Assembly (NCBI RefSeq): GCF_026183895.1
Contig: NZ_JAPFQI010000015.1
Coordinates: forward strand, 53,967-117,966
Reading direction: 5' to 3'
DNA from: Sabulicella glaciei
GTDB lineage: Bacteria > Pseudomonadota > Alphaproteobacteria > Acetobacterales > Acetobacteraceae
DNA length: 64,000 bases
The translations under genes and the position numbers were made by a program. The notes under the pieces are model-generated. The model was given only the letters and a program-made list of their open reading frames with translations, had not been told where the DNA came from and ran no database searches. The first letter of the stretch is position 1, and every line of letters starts with the position of its first letter. This document shows, piece by piece, positions 55,654-63,976 of this stretch.

Positions 55654-56496
55654 TCAGCGCCGCGTGACGACGACCTCGAGGTACTCGCTCGGCACGATCA
55701 GCGTGTCCGCGCCACCGCGGTTCATGCGGTCGCTCAGGTCCTTGATGTCCTTCTCGAGCGCCGCGGCCTTCTCGGCGTCGAGCGCCGCGAAGGCGCGGTT
55801 CACCGGCCCGTAGAAGGTGCGGAAGACCTCGAGCATGTGGCTGGCCGAGCGGTAGCGGAAGTTGAAGACCTGCCTGGTGGCCTCGATCCGCTGCCCGGGG
55901 AACAGCTCGGCCAGGCGCGCCTCGGTGCCCCAGAGCGCGGGCGAGCGGACGCCGGCCGGCGGCGGCATGTACTTGCCGATCGTGCGGAAGACCTGGCCGA
56001 TGAAGCCCTCGGGCGTCCAGTTGGCGAGGCCGATCCGGCCGCCCCCGGGATGCACGACGCGGATCAGCTCGGCGGCAGCCTTGTCCTGGTCCGGCGTGAA
56101 CATGACGCCGAAGGTGGAGAGCACGACGTCGAAGCTGTTGTTGGCGAAGGGAAGGGCCTCGGCATCCGCCTCGCGGAAGGCGACGACCAGGCGCTCGGCG
56201 GCCGCGCGCTCCCGGCCGCGGTCAAGCAGCTCGCCGACATAATCCGTGGACGTCACCTGCGCGAAGCGGCGCGCCGCGGCGAGGGTGGCGTTGCCATTGC
56301 CGGCGGCAACGTCGAGCACGCGCTCGCCGGCGCGGAGGTCCACGGCCTCGCAGATGCGTTCGCCGACGATCTGCAGCGTGGTGCCGACGACGGCGTAGTC
56401 GCCGGTCGCCCAGGTCGCCTGCTGGCGAGCCTTGACGGCCGCGAGGTCAACGGGGGCGGCGGGGGCTTGGCTCGGCAGGACGGCGGAAGCTGACAT
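55654..56496 (-). CDS. Class I SAM-dependent methyltransferase
   Basis: A 280-residue methyltransferase. Motif I is VLDVAAGNGNATLAAAR, motif II VTSTDYVGELLDRG, and the post-I region ADAEALPFANNSFDVVLSTF is UbiE-like. The C-terminal part (RYRSASHMLEVFRTFYGPVN) is a lid region common in small-molecule C- or O-methyltransferases. GAGGAG at the right distance from ATG56496 sets the start over an in-frame ATG five codons upstream. It is divergent from the large regulator at 56702, which may control it. Confidence 0.85.
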   Translation of the reverse strand: MSASAVLPSQAPAAPVDLAAVKARQQATWATGDYAVVGTTLQIVGERICEAVDLRAGERVLDVAAGNGNATLAAARRFAQVTSTDYVGELLDRGRERAAAERLVVAFREADAEALPFANNSFDVVLSTFGVMFTPDQDKAAAELIRVVHPGGGRIGLANWTPEGFIGQVFRTIGKYMPPPAGVRSPALWGTEARLAELFPGQRIEATRQVFNFRYRSASHMLEVFRTFYGPVNRAFAALDAEKAAALEKDIKDLSDRMNRGGADTLIVPSEYLEVVVTRR

Positions 56497-56701
56497 GGTC
56501 TTTCTCCTCAAGTGGCTCTTGTTGCGCCACCCCGGGCGGGGATGGCGCTGCTTCGGGCGGCGCAGGACATGCGCCAGGCGGCGAGCACCATCGCTCTCCG
56601 TCCTGGCGGTTCGCTGCTATGCTCGCCGCCCGCTGCGCGGAGAGGCCCCGCGGGCTCGGTGCCCGGCATGTCTCTCCTTGGCCCCTGCGTAGCGGCGGCG
56701 C

Positions 56702-58756
56702 ATGGAGGTCGGTGTGGGAGCCGGCGTGGGAGTGAGCATGGAAACGGATCCGCCCCCGGGTGAGGACGCCACGACCCTCGAGATCCGGCTCCTTGGCCCG
56801 CTGACGGTCGCCCATGGGCGCGGGGCCGTGGCGCTGCCGGCGTCGCGCAAGGCGCGCGCGCTTCTCGCCTATCTCGCCCTGGCTCCGCACCCCGTGACAC
56901 GGAGCCGCCTTTGCGAAATCCTGTGGGACGTTCCCGATGACCCGCGCGGCGAGCTCCGCTGGTGCCTGAGCCGGATCCGGAGCGTCCTCGATGGACCCGG
57001 CCGCATCGAGACGCGGGGGGATGCGGTCCGGCTCGAGCTTTCCGGCTGCTTCGTGGATGCGGTGGAAGTGGACCGCGCCGCGCGGGCCGGCCTAGAGACG
57101 CTTTCCACCGAGCGGCTGCAGTCGCTCGCCGCACTTTTCGTCGGCGACGTCCTGGAAGGGCTGGAACTCGACCGTCTGCCCGAGTTCGAGGGCTGGCTCG
57201 TCGCGCAGCGCCGCCATTTCCGCGACCTTCGCGCAACGCTGCTGGAGAAGCTCACCGAGCGGCTGTCGGACGAAGAAGCGCTCGACACGCTCGACCAGTG
57301 GATCCGGCTCGTCCCTTTCGACCTTCGACCCCATCAGGCCGTGCTGGCCGCGCTGGCCCGGCGCGGCCGCATCCGGGAGGGGGACGAGCACCTCGCGGCG
57401 ACGGCGCGGCTCTTCGAGGCCGACGGTCTCGACGCCGCGCCCCTGCGTGCCCTGTGGCGGGAGGCCCGCGCCCAGGCTGAGCAGGCGCCGCGCCCCTGGG
57501 CGGCCCCGGTGGCCGTCGCGACACCTGCTCCTCCCGGCGCCGTGACGGAGGACGGCGCCGCCGGGCCACACCGGGGCTCCGTCGCGGTGATGCCCTTCGC
57601 CGACCTGACCGCGGGGCCGAAGCTGCCCGGCGGCAGCCTCGCCGACGCGATGGTCCACGACGTGATCGCGCGGCTGGCGAAGCTGCGCTCCCTGTTCGTG
57701 ATCGGACAGGGAAGCGTGTTCGCGCTGCGCGACCGGGGCGTCCCCCCGGCGGAGGCCGGGCGGCTGCTCGGCGTGGACTACGTCGTCAGCGGTTCTGTGC
57801 AGCGCAGGGGCAAGCGCCTGTCCGTGGCGGTCGAGCTCGCCGAGGCGCGGAGCGCGCGGATCGTCTGGGCGGAGGTATTCGACCAGGAGACGGAGGATGC
57901 CTTCCTGGTCCTCGACGAGATCAGCGACCGGGCGGTCGTCTCCATTGCCGGCGAGATCGAGGCGGCCGAGCGCAACCGCGCCGTCCTACGCCCTCCCGAC
58001 TCGCTGGACGCGTGGGAGGCGCATCACCGCGGCCTGTGGCACATGTACCGGTTCACCAGGCCGGACAACGAGAAGGCCCGGCATTTCTTCGAGGCGGCCA
58101 CCCGCCTCGACCCGACCTTCTCGCGCGCCTATGCCGGGCTGTCCTTCACGCATTGGCAGAACGCGTTCCAGGGCTGGGCGGAGCGTGGGGCCGAGGTCGA
58201 GCGCGCCTACGCCGCGGCCGGGCAGGGCCTGATGGCCGACGACCGCGACCCCGCCGCGCATTGGGCGATGGGCCGCGCCCTCTGGCTGCGGGGCCGCCAC
58301 GACCAGTCGGTCGAGGAGCTTGAGCGGGCGGTGCAGCTGAGCCCGAACTTCGCCCTCGGCCACTACACGCTTGCCTTCGTCCACTCTCTGACCGGCGACC
58401 CGAATACGGCCGTCGCGGCCTCCGGCCATTCGCTCCGCCTCAGCCCCTACGACCCGATGGTCTTCGGCATGTTCGGGGCACGCGCCATGGCGCTCGTACG
58501 CCTCAACCGGCTCGAGGAGGCGGCCGAGGCGGGGAGGAAGGCCGCTGCCCGCCCGAATGCCCACGCCCACATCCTGGCGATCGCCGCCATCTCCCTCGCG
58601 CTCGCTGGCCGGCTCGACGAGGCGCGCGCCCATGTCGCGGCGATCCGGAAGACGCTGCCGAGCTATCGCGTGGACGACCTCGTCACCGCGATGCAACCGG
58701 CGCCGGATGGCGAAAGCCTGTTCCGGGAGGGCGCGAGGCGGATCGGCTTCGCGTGA
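56702..58756 (+). CDS. SARP-like transcriptional regulator with TolB-like and TPR regions
   Basis: A 684-residue protein. Residues 25-100 form a winged-helix DNA-binding domain of SARP type (LEIRLLGPLTVAHG, SRKARALLAYLALA), followed by a BTAD helical region (about 120-255). After a Pro/Ala linker comes a TolB-like domain also found in bacterial cyclases (SVAVMPFADLTAG, LLGVDYVVSGSVQRRG, about 293-420). The C-terminal half has TPR repeats (FFEAATRLDPTFSRAYAGLS and similar). It should activate transcription in response to an unknown signal. Start may be ATG56702 or ATG56738. Confidence 0.82.
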   Translation: MEVGVGAGVGVSMETDPPPGEDATTLEIRLLGPLTVAHGRGAVALPASRKARALLAYLALAPHPVTRSRLCEILWDVPDDPRGELRWCLSRIRSVLDGPGRIETRGDAVRLELSGCFVDAVEVDRAARAGLETLSTERLQSLAALFVGDVLEGLELDRLPEFEGWLVAQRRHFRDLRATLLEKLTERLSDEEALDTLDQWIRLVPFDLRPHQAVLAALARRGRIREGDEHLAATARLFEADGLDAAPLRALWREARAQAEQAPRPWAAPVAVATPAPPGAVTEDGAAGPHRGSVAVMPFADLTAGPKLPGGSLADAMVHDVIARLAKLRSLFVIGQGSVFALRDRGVPPAEAGRLLGVDYVVSGSVQRRGKRLSVAVELAEARSARIVWAEVFDQETEDAFLVLDEISDRAVVSIAGEIEAAERNRAVLRPPDSLDAWEAHHRGLWHMYRFTRPDNEKARHFFEAATRLDPTFSRAYAGLSFTHWQNAFQGWAERGAEVERAYAAAGQGLMADDRDPAAHWAMGRALWLRGRHDQSVEELERAVQLSPNFALGHYTLAFVHSLTGDPNTAVAASGHSLRLSPYDPMVFGMFGARAMALVRLNRLEEAAEAGRKAAARPNAHAHILAIAAISLALAGRLDEARAHVAAIRKTLPSYRVDDLVTAMQPAPDGESLFREGARRIGFA

Positions 58757-59028
58757 TCCAGGACTGGCGTTTTCCGAAGCAAGTGAGCCGAGAGTGATCG
58801 TGACGGCGGGACGACCTGGACGAAACGCACGGCGCAGGTGCCGGCGCCGCCGCCTGCTGCCCGAGGAGATTCGAAAGGGCCAATTCCGCTTCAAGGGACT
58901 ACGAGTTCCGCGTTGATCTGCTGAGGCGGATGCGGGACGGCCGGCCACCCGCCCGAGCCTTCTTGTTGAAGCGCATGCTCGGTCTCCTCTAGGCTGGTGC
59001 TGCAAGGAAGAGCGATCGGGAGGAACGC

Positions 59029-59655
59029 ATGGTGAAGCGTCGAGCCTTGGTGCCGCTGCTGGCCGCGACGACCGGGATCGCTTCAGGGCACAGAGCGGCC
59101 TTGGCCCAGTCCGGTGGCTGGACGCCCCTGTTCAACGGCCGTGATTTCGCGGGCTGGGACCGCATCGGCGACGCCAATTGGAGGGTCGAGGACGGTGCCC
59201 TCGTCGCCGACCGCGGCAACGGCTTCCTGGTCACGCAGCGGGACTACCGGGACTTCCAGCTACGCGCCGAGTTCTTCGTGGACAGCGGCACCAATAGCGG
59301 CATCTACATCCGTTGCACCAACCCCGCGATGGTCAGCACGGCCAATGCCTACGAGGTGAACATCTGGGACGAGCGGCCGGAGCCACGCTACGGCACCGGC
59401 GCGATCGTGGATCTGGCCGCCGTGGATCCGATGCCGAAGGCCGGCGGGCGCTGGAACCTCTACGAGATCACCGCCGCCGGCGATGCCTTCACAGTCGTGT
59501 TCAATGGCCAGAAAACCGCCGACGCCGTCCGCGATCCCCGTTTCGCGACCGGGCGGATCGCGTTGCAGCACGGTCCGGGCGTGCCGGGTCCGGGCGGAGC
59601 GGTGAACGACCGCGGCGTGGTGCGGTTCCGGAAGGTGGAGATCCGGGCGGGCTGA
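59029..59655 (+). CDS. DUF1080 (3-keto-disaccharide hydrolase-like) secreted protein
   Basis: A 208-residue exported protein (signal RRALVPLLAATTGIASG, cleavage near ALA). The concanavalin-like DUF1080 fold starts WTPLFNGRDFAGWDRIGDAN and has FVDSGTNSGIYIRC and YEVNIWDERPEP. Some members hydrolyse 3-keto-glucosides; most are untested. GGGAGGAAC precedes ATG59029. The gene stands alone between the regulator and the integration scar. Confidence 0.87.
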   Translation: MVKRRALVPLLAATTGIASGHRAALAQSGGWTPLFNGRDFAGWDRIGDANWRVEDGALVADRGNGFLVTQRDYRDFQLRAEFFVDSGTNSGIYIRCTNPAMVSTANAYEVNIWDERPEPRYGTGAIVDLAAVDPMPKAGGRWNLYEITAAGDAFTVVFNGQKTADAVRDPRFATGRIALQHGPGVPGPGGAVNDRGVVRFRKVEIRAG

Positions 59656-59755
59656 GCGCTCCCCGGGGTCCGTTGGGCGATTCGCAAGGCAGGTCGCGTG
59701 CGGCTTCTGGGCTCTTGCCGCTAATTCGCCACGACTTGAAAGTGCCTGGAAAGGA

Positions 59756-59806
59756 TGGTGGGCGCGACAGGGATTGAACCTGTGACCCCTGCCGTGTGAA
59801 GGCAGG
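59756..59806 (-). other. 3' half of tRNA-Val(CAC): probable attachment site
   Basis: On the minus strand this reads as a tRNA from the anticodon stem (CCTGCC, loop TTCACAC, GGCAGG) through a normal T arm (ACAGG-TTCAATC-CCTGT), acceptor strand CGCGCCC, A, and CCA. The sequence that should be the 5' half does not match a tRNA, so this is not a working gene. A tRNA 3' half directly beside a tyrosine integrase is the classic trace of site-specific integration. Confidence 0.8.
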
Positions 59807-59932
59807 ATTAGCGCTTTTACCTAGCTTGCGGCAGCTTGCGGATCTCCCAAAAAACTAAGGAAATCCGCCACATTTTTCTTGATGGCCTTTGCCCTTCCTT
59901 GTGGTGATTTGCGCGATCCTGCTACCTATCTG

Positions 59933-59954
59933 CTACCTAGGCGTGGCTAGGTAG
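59933..59954. repeat. Inverted repeat upstream of integrase
   Basis: CTACCTAG and CTAGGTAG are perfect inverted repeats six bases apart. The left arm also belongs to a direct repeat, GCTACCTAT/GCTACCTAG at 59921 and 59932. The site ends 17 bases before the integrase start, a position suited to integrase arm-binding or autoregulation. Confidence 0.6.
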
Positions 59955-59971
59955 CGGCCAAGGGCAGGCGG

Positions 59972-60991
59972 ATGGCGGCGAAACGCGGCAAGATCGGATT
60001 GCGCGAGGTGCGCGCCTTGGGGCCGGGGGAGGAAGTGTGGGACGCCGGCCCTGGTGCGGTGACCGGATTCGGTATCAGGCGTCAGCAATCCGATGCTGTG
60101 GCCTATGTCGTGCTCTATCGGACCCCGGAGGGGCGCTCGCGGCGCTTCACCATCGGACGACATGGGGCGCCCTGGACGCCTGACACGGCGCGAGACGAGG
60201 CCCGCAAGGTGCTGGCCGCCGCCATGGGAGGCCATGACCCCGCTGCAGCGAAGAAAGATCTTCGCGAGGCCCCCACGGTAGCCGAACTCTGCGCAGAGTA
60301 TCTGGCGGCTGTGGAGGCGGGGCGGCTCCCCACCCGTCGCGGCGGCACGAAGAAGGCCAGCACGCTCGCCACCGACCACAGCCGCATAAACAGCCACATT
60401 CTCCCCCTGCTGGGTGCCAGCAAGGTCCGCAGCCTCACCACCGCGGATATAGAGGCATTCATGCATGACGTAGCGGACGGCAAGACTCACCGCCGGGAGC
60501 ACCTAGGGCGGGCGCGTGCGGTGCGGATGGTGCGCGGCGGCATCGGCACCGCCTCCCGCACTGTGGGGCTACTGGGCGCCATCCTCGCCTTTGCCGTGAG
60601 AAAGGGAATGCGCCCTGACAACCCGGCGCGCGGCGTGCTGCGTCCTGCCGATGGCAAGCGCGACCGGAGGCTGACAGACGACGAGTACGCCGCGCTTGCA
60701 CGTGGCCTGGACAGGACAATGCGTTCCTCCGCTGAAGGCGAGAAGCCACGCCGCGCCATGTGGCCTCACGCCGCTGCCGCAATCCGCTTTCTCGCCCTAA
60801 CTGGCTGGCGCAGCGGCGATCCCAGTTCATTACCGTCCTTTGCCCTCCTGCTGACACGCGGGCTGCCTTTGCTTTTGCGAGGCCTCCGTTTGGATGCAGG
60901 CGCGAGGCTCCTGGAGACGGCGAGGGCCTTCAGCATGGGGATGGCATCCAGTTCGTTGGCCATGTCCGGAGCCAGCGTGGCGAGGTCGTAG
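59972..60991 (+). pseudogene. Tyrosine integrase, truncated in the catalytic domain
   Basis: The first ~285 residues are a phage/island integrase: N-terminal arm-binding domain (VWDAGPGAVTGFGIRR, FTIGRHGAPWTPDTAR), core-binding domain (STLATDHSRINSHILPLLGA) and the first catalytic block FLALTGWRSGD with the active Arg. After about base 60822 the frame runs antisense through the HigA-like gene, so the HxxR, second His and Tyr are missing. The protein should be inactive. A deletion or insertion has joined the integrase to unrelated DNA here. Confidence 0.85.
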
Positions 60992-61209
60992 ACCGCCTGC
61001 ATCTTGAGCCAAACATGCGGATCCATGCCCGTCAGTTTGCCCAGCCGCAGTGCCATCGCGGGCGTAATGCCGATGCGCCCGTCCCGGAGCTTGTAGAGCA
61101 ACTGATGCGACAGTCCCATCAACTTCGCCGCCCGGGGCAGGGTGAGGCCAAGCGGCGGCAGCACGTCCTCCACCAGCATCAGCAGGCCTGGATGGAGCGG
61201 CATCTCCAT
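60766..61209 (-). CDS. HigA-like antitoxin with altered C-terminus
   Basis: A 147-residue protein whose first ~95 residues match the HigA addiction-module antidote: HPGLLMLVEDVLPPLGLTLP, the XRE helix-turn-helix (AAKLMGLSHQLLYKLRDGR), ITPAMALRLGKL and WLKMQAVYDL. The last ~20 residues (from about GSPLRQPV) are coded on the strand opposite the truncated integrase, so the natural C-terminus may be replaced. No HigB-type toxin is adjacent; an 81-residue protein of unknown type is directly upstream with one base between stop and start. Confidence 0.75.
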   Translation of the reverse strand: MEMPLHPGLLMLVEDVLPPLGLTLPRAAKLMGLSHQLLYKLRDGRIGITPAMALRLGKLTGMDPHVWLKMQAVYDLATLAPDMANELDAIPMLKALAVSRSLAPASKRRPRKSKGSPRVSRRAKDGNELGSPLRQPVRARKRIAAAA

Positions 61210-61210
61210 C

Positions 61211-61456
61211 TCAGGAAACGAGCGGTGCCCAGCCTGGCAGGAAGTCGGCGCGCTGCAGTGGGCTGAGGATCACGGCCCGTTCCACCGTCGTGCTGCCGTC
61301 GCTGCCGAAAGGGGTCACGCTGCCCAGGGTGAAGTCCTCATAGATCGCGCTCTCGCCACCGAAGAGCCATTCGCGATGCACAGCGCCCCCGTCATCGGGG
61401 ATCTCGGCGCGCCCGATCAGCCGCTTGTGCCCATCCTCATCGACGTAGACCTTCAT
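61211..61456 (-). CDS. Hypothetical protein in operon with HigA-like gene
   Basis: An 81-residue protein beginning MKVYVDEDGHKRLIGRAEIP, then VHREWLFGGESAIYEDF and TVERAVILSPLQRADFLPGW. It is predicted to be mostly beta. It lacks the RelE/HigB fold signatures. GGAGG lies five bases before ATG61456. Its stop is one base from the HigA-like start, so the two are co-translated. By position it occupies the toxin slot of a higBA-type module, but a toxin role is only a guess. Confidence 0.65.
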   Translation of the reverse strand: MKVYVDEDGHKRLIGRAEIPDDGGAVHREWLFGGESAIYEDFTLGSVTPFGSDGSTTVERAVILSPLQRADFLPGWAPLVS

Positions 61457-61573
61457 TGCATCCTCCGCATTGCTTTTCGCGGATAGCGAACTACGCGCCG
61501 CGCGGCATCCGTAAGACACCGCATTCAAGCGCCCGCAGAGGCGCTGCGCGTCAGCGCACCCTAATTGCAAGCG

Positions 61574-61774
61574 ATGGATGACGCTCCAGGATCGGAAGAC
61601 CGGCGGACGCCTCTGGTGCTGGTGGACATGCGCCTAGGGCCGGCGTTCGTGACCTTGGACTTTGCCTGGCTGCGACGTGATCGCTGGGAGGTCCGGTGTC
61701 CGCTCGATGACAGCGGAGCGACAGCTGTGCGCCTGCCGCCGCGACTGCGCGCGCGTGATGCAGATGGTGCGTGA
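61574..61774 (+). CDS. Small hypothetical protein
   Basis: A 66-codon frame: MDDAPGSEDRRTPLVLVDMR, then GPAFVTLDFAWLRRDRWEVR, ending in an Arg-rich tail. The middle reads protein-like; no family is recognised and no strong ribosome-binding site is seen. It may be a real small gene of the accessory region or chance. Confidence 0.35.
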   Translation: MDDAPGSEDRRTPLVLVDMRLGPAFVTLDFAWLRRDRWEVRCPLDDSGATAVRLPPRLRARDADGA

Positions 61775-61899
61775 AGCGACACAACAGCGCTCGGCATAAT
61801 AGAGAACGCGGCTCAACAAGTATCGGGACCAGACTCCTGAGAGCGGCTGCATATGGAGCACGGCGTGGGGACAAGAGCGGCCATGAGATCGCGCCCCTC

Positions 61900-62796
61900 T
61901 TATCCTCGCCTTAGGGAAAGGTTTCGCAGCGCAAATCGAACTTCTTGCTCGGTTTGCTGAACAAAAGCACTGGCTTTCTCAACCTCGGCGAGATGGGCTT
62001 CCGCCCTCTGGAAGCGCTGCATGACTTCTGCCCTTTGACGTTGGGCCGTGAAATGATCCCGGCAGGCTCCGACAAGGGCTGTGAGATCCCCGCTGGCTAG
62101 CCCTTCCTCCGCCAGTGCCGCGGAACCAAGCATCGCCTCCCATCCAGCCTCCGCGGCCAGCAGCGCGGCGCGGCTGCGGACTTCTTGTTCCAGGCCCTGC
62201 TCACTGGGTTCAACCTGCGCCGCCACTTGGCGATAGGCGTCCAGGCGCGCGAGATAAGCGGCCACGGCACCAGACAGCCTCCTGCTCCATTCCAGATGGG
62301 CGGTCTGCGTTTCTGCTCCTGCCGGTTCTCCAAGGGGTGCAGCCTCCAGTGCCTTCGTCCGGTAGGCGATCAGGGACGAGGCCACAGCGGTCAGGGCCGA
62401 AAGCCGCTCAAGCTGCTCCTTGCTCCACTTGCGTGGTTTGGTGTCGAGAACACAAAGCGTGCCCAGCGCTTGGCCATCGGCGGAGAAGAGAGGCACGCCC
62501 GCATAAGCCGCGACCCCGTATTCGAGGGCCGTCGGATTGTCTTTGACCAAGGGGTGCTCCTTGGCGTCCTCGACAACGAAGGCCTCGCCCGAGGCCACGG
62601 CATGACGACAAAAGGAGTGGGACAGCGCAGTTCCGCGCTGGGCTGCGAAATCCTCGGGAATAGGGCCCGAGTGGCTTTTGAAGAACTGCCGGTCGTGGTC
62701 GACGAGCGAGACAAGGGCCATGGGCGCGTCGAGCGTCTCGCGGGCGAGCCGCGTCAGTTGGTCAAAACCCTCCTCCGCGGGTGTGTCCAGCAGCAT
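61900..62796 (-). CDS. GAF domain sensor protein
   Basis: A 298-residue protein with an N-terminal GAF domain (about 10-145): FDQLTRLARETLDAPMALVS, FFKSHSGPIPEDFAAQR, SHSFCRHAVASGEAFVVEDA and YAGVPLFSADGQALGTLCVL. This is the GAF type seen in many sensor kinases, but here no kinase or cyclase domain follows; the rest is a long helical region (about 165-290). It probably senses a small ligand or oxidant and acts through a partner. The frame remains open upstream of the ATG (ARLEALHAT), so the true start might be non-ATG. Confidence 0.8.
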   Translation of the reverse strand: MLLDTPAEEGFDQLTRLARETLDAPMALVSLVDHDRQFFKSHSGPIPEDFAAQRGTALSHSFCRHAVASGEAFVVEDAKEHPLVKDNPTALEYGVAAYAGVPLFSADGQALGTLCVLDTKPRKWSKEQLERLSALTAVASSLIAYRTKALEAAPLGEPAGAETQTAHLEWSRRLSGAVAAYLARLDAYRQVAAQVEPSEQGLEQEVRSRAALLAAEAGWEAMLGSAALAEEGLASGDLTALVGACRDHFTAQRQRAEVMQRFQRAEAHLAEVEKASAFVQQTEQEVRFALRNLSLRRG

Positions 62797-63106
62797 GGTC
62801 GCGTGAAGTGCCTCAAGTCGGGCAGGATCTGCAACTGGGTCTTCGGACAGGGTAGCGGCCTCCTGACCAGTGAAGAACGAGCGACAGGAATACTGGTTTT
62901 CCCGTGCGGTGCGTGCGGACCATGGATGAATGAAGCCTTGGTACTTGCAGCGCTCCAGGGGCCCTCAAGACTGGGTAAATCTGGTCGGTGGGGGTGCAGC
63001 GCGGCGGGCCGCTCCGAAGGTGCGCCCGCATTTGAGCCAGTCGCGTGTCGCGACTGCCAGGCGTTCTACACCGCCCGAAGATGCACCACGCTGGAGCAAA
63101 CCAGCG
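62797..63106. other. Intergenic region
   Basis: About 310 bases between the GAF gene and the terminator of the PEP-CTERM-like gene. The GAF frame stays open into its left end. I see no separate gene or clear promoter. Confidence 0.4.
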
Positions 63107-63139
63107 GAAAAACGCTCCGGTCCTTGTGGGACCGGAGCG
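63107..63139 (-). terminator. Rho-independent terminator, copy 1
   Basis: On the minus strand CGCTCCGGTCC-CACAA-GGACCGGAGCG (11-bp perfect stem) is followed by TTTTT, 34 bases after the stop of the PEP-CTERM-like gene. Confidence 0.85.
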
Positions 63140-63172
63140 CTGCTTTGGTATTCTCTGACGAAGAAGTGTGCG

Positions 63173-63850
63173 TCAGGCGGCCTTGCGGCGCACGAAGCCG
63201 AGGCCGAGCAAACCAGCACCGAGCAGAGCTAGGCCTGCGGGGGCCGGCACCGGAATGCCCGGGGTTACCATCGAAAAGGCGAAGAAGGTCTCGGGGCCAC
63301 CTGCGGCGCCGCTCAGCGTGGCGGAGAGGCCAAGGCGGTTGTTGCCATCGCCCAAGAAAGGCTGAGCCAGAGCCGCCTGGGTGGCGTCCAAGCCGAAGGC
63401 AAAGCCCGCATTGCCGATGCCCGGGAAGCTCTCGGCGAACGTGACTGGCGTGAACGCGCCCGAGTTGAAGAGTTCCGTGCCGGCGCCGCTGAAGATGCTC
63501 AGCACCAGATTCTCAAGCGTGATGCTCTCGCCGCTCGCGTTCTGCGGTTCGTTGATGTTGAGGACGATGCGCAGATCCTCTGCGCTGGTCAGGCCGAGAC
63601 TGCTCAAGGAAAGCGTCTGGGTCTGCGAAGCACCAGTCTTGGCGTCGCCCGTGATGACATTGGTCATGCCATTCCAGCGGACGGCACCGGTTTCGGTGCC
63701 CGTGTTTTGCACGGTGAGAATCGTCCCGACGTTGCCGATACCCGCTCCCGAAATCGGCGAAGGGCCGAGCGGGATTAGCGAGGCCTGTGCGGGCAGCGCC
63801 ACGGAGCAAGCGAGGAGAGCGGTGCAGGCTAAGGATTTCAGGACATTCAT
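63173..63850 (-). CDS. PEP-CTERM-like exported protein
   Basis: A 225-residue secreted protein. Signal peptide MNVLKSLACTALLACSVALP with cleavage after AQA; a Gly/Ser/Thr-rich beta body (GNVGTILTVQNTGTETG, LRIVLNINEPQNASGESI); tail VPAPAGLALLGAGLLGLGFV ending RRKAA. Its start codon follows ACAAGGAAACAACGT. A second gene of the same type is immediately upstream on the same strand with an almost identical 3' end, so they are tandem copies. Surface or matrix role inferred from the sorting-like signal. Confidence 0.82.
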   Translation of the reverse strand: MNVLKSLACTALLACSVALPAQASLIPLGPSPISGAGIGNVGTILTVQNTGTETGAVRWNGMTNVITGDAKTGASQTQTLSLSSLGLTSAEDLRIVLNINEPQNASGESITLENLVLSIFSGAGTELFNSGAFTPVTFAESFPGIGNAGFAFGLDATQAALAQPFLGDGNNRLGLSATLSGAAGGPETFFAFSMVTPGIPVPAPAGLALLGAGLLGLGFVRRKAA

Positions 63851-63890
63851 ACGTTGTTTCCTTGTCTGCGATTGCCTTGGAATGGACAGG

Positions 63891-63920
63891 AAACGCTCCG
63901 GCCTTTGTGGGACCGGAGCG
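63891..63920 (-). terminator. Terminator hairpin, copy 2
   Basis: Nearly the same hairpin as at 63107 (CGCTCCGGYCC stem with one mismatch), followed on the minus strand by TTTCC. It lies 30 bases after the stop of the partial gene at the window edge, in the gap ahead of the next gene. Confidence 0.65.
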
Positions 63921-63976
63921 CTGCCTTGGTGTGTTCTGACGAAGAAGTGTCAGGCGGCCTTGCGGCGCACGAGGCC
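63894..63976 (-). repeat. Duplicated gene 3' end (second copy of 63113-63202)
   Basis: The hairpin, the spacer containing CTGACGAAGAAGTGT, the stop codon and the coding end GGCGGCCTTGCGGCGCACGA recur in the same order at 63113-63202 and 63894-63976, with only a few differences. This records a recent tandem duplication or gene conversion of PEP-CTERM-like genes. Confidence 0.7.

Noticed and set aside
59756..59830. Functional tRNA-Val gene
   Set aside because: Only the part from the anticodon stem to CCA is tRNA-like; no D arm or 5' acceptor strand is present.
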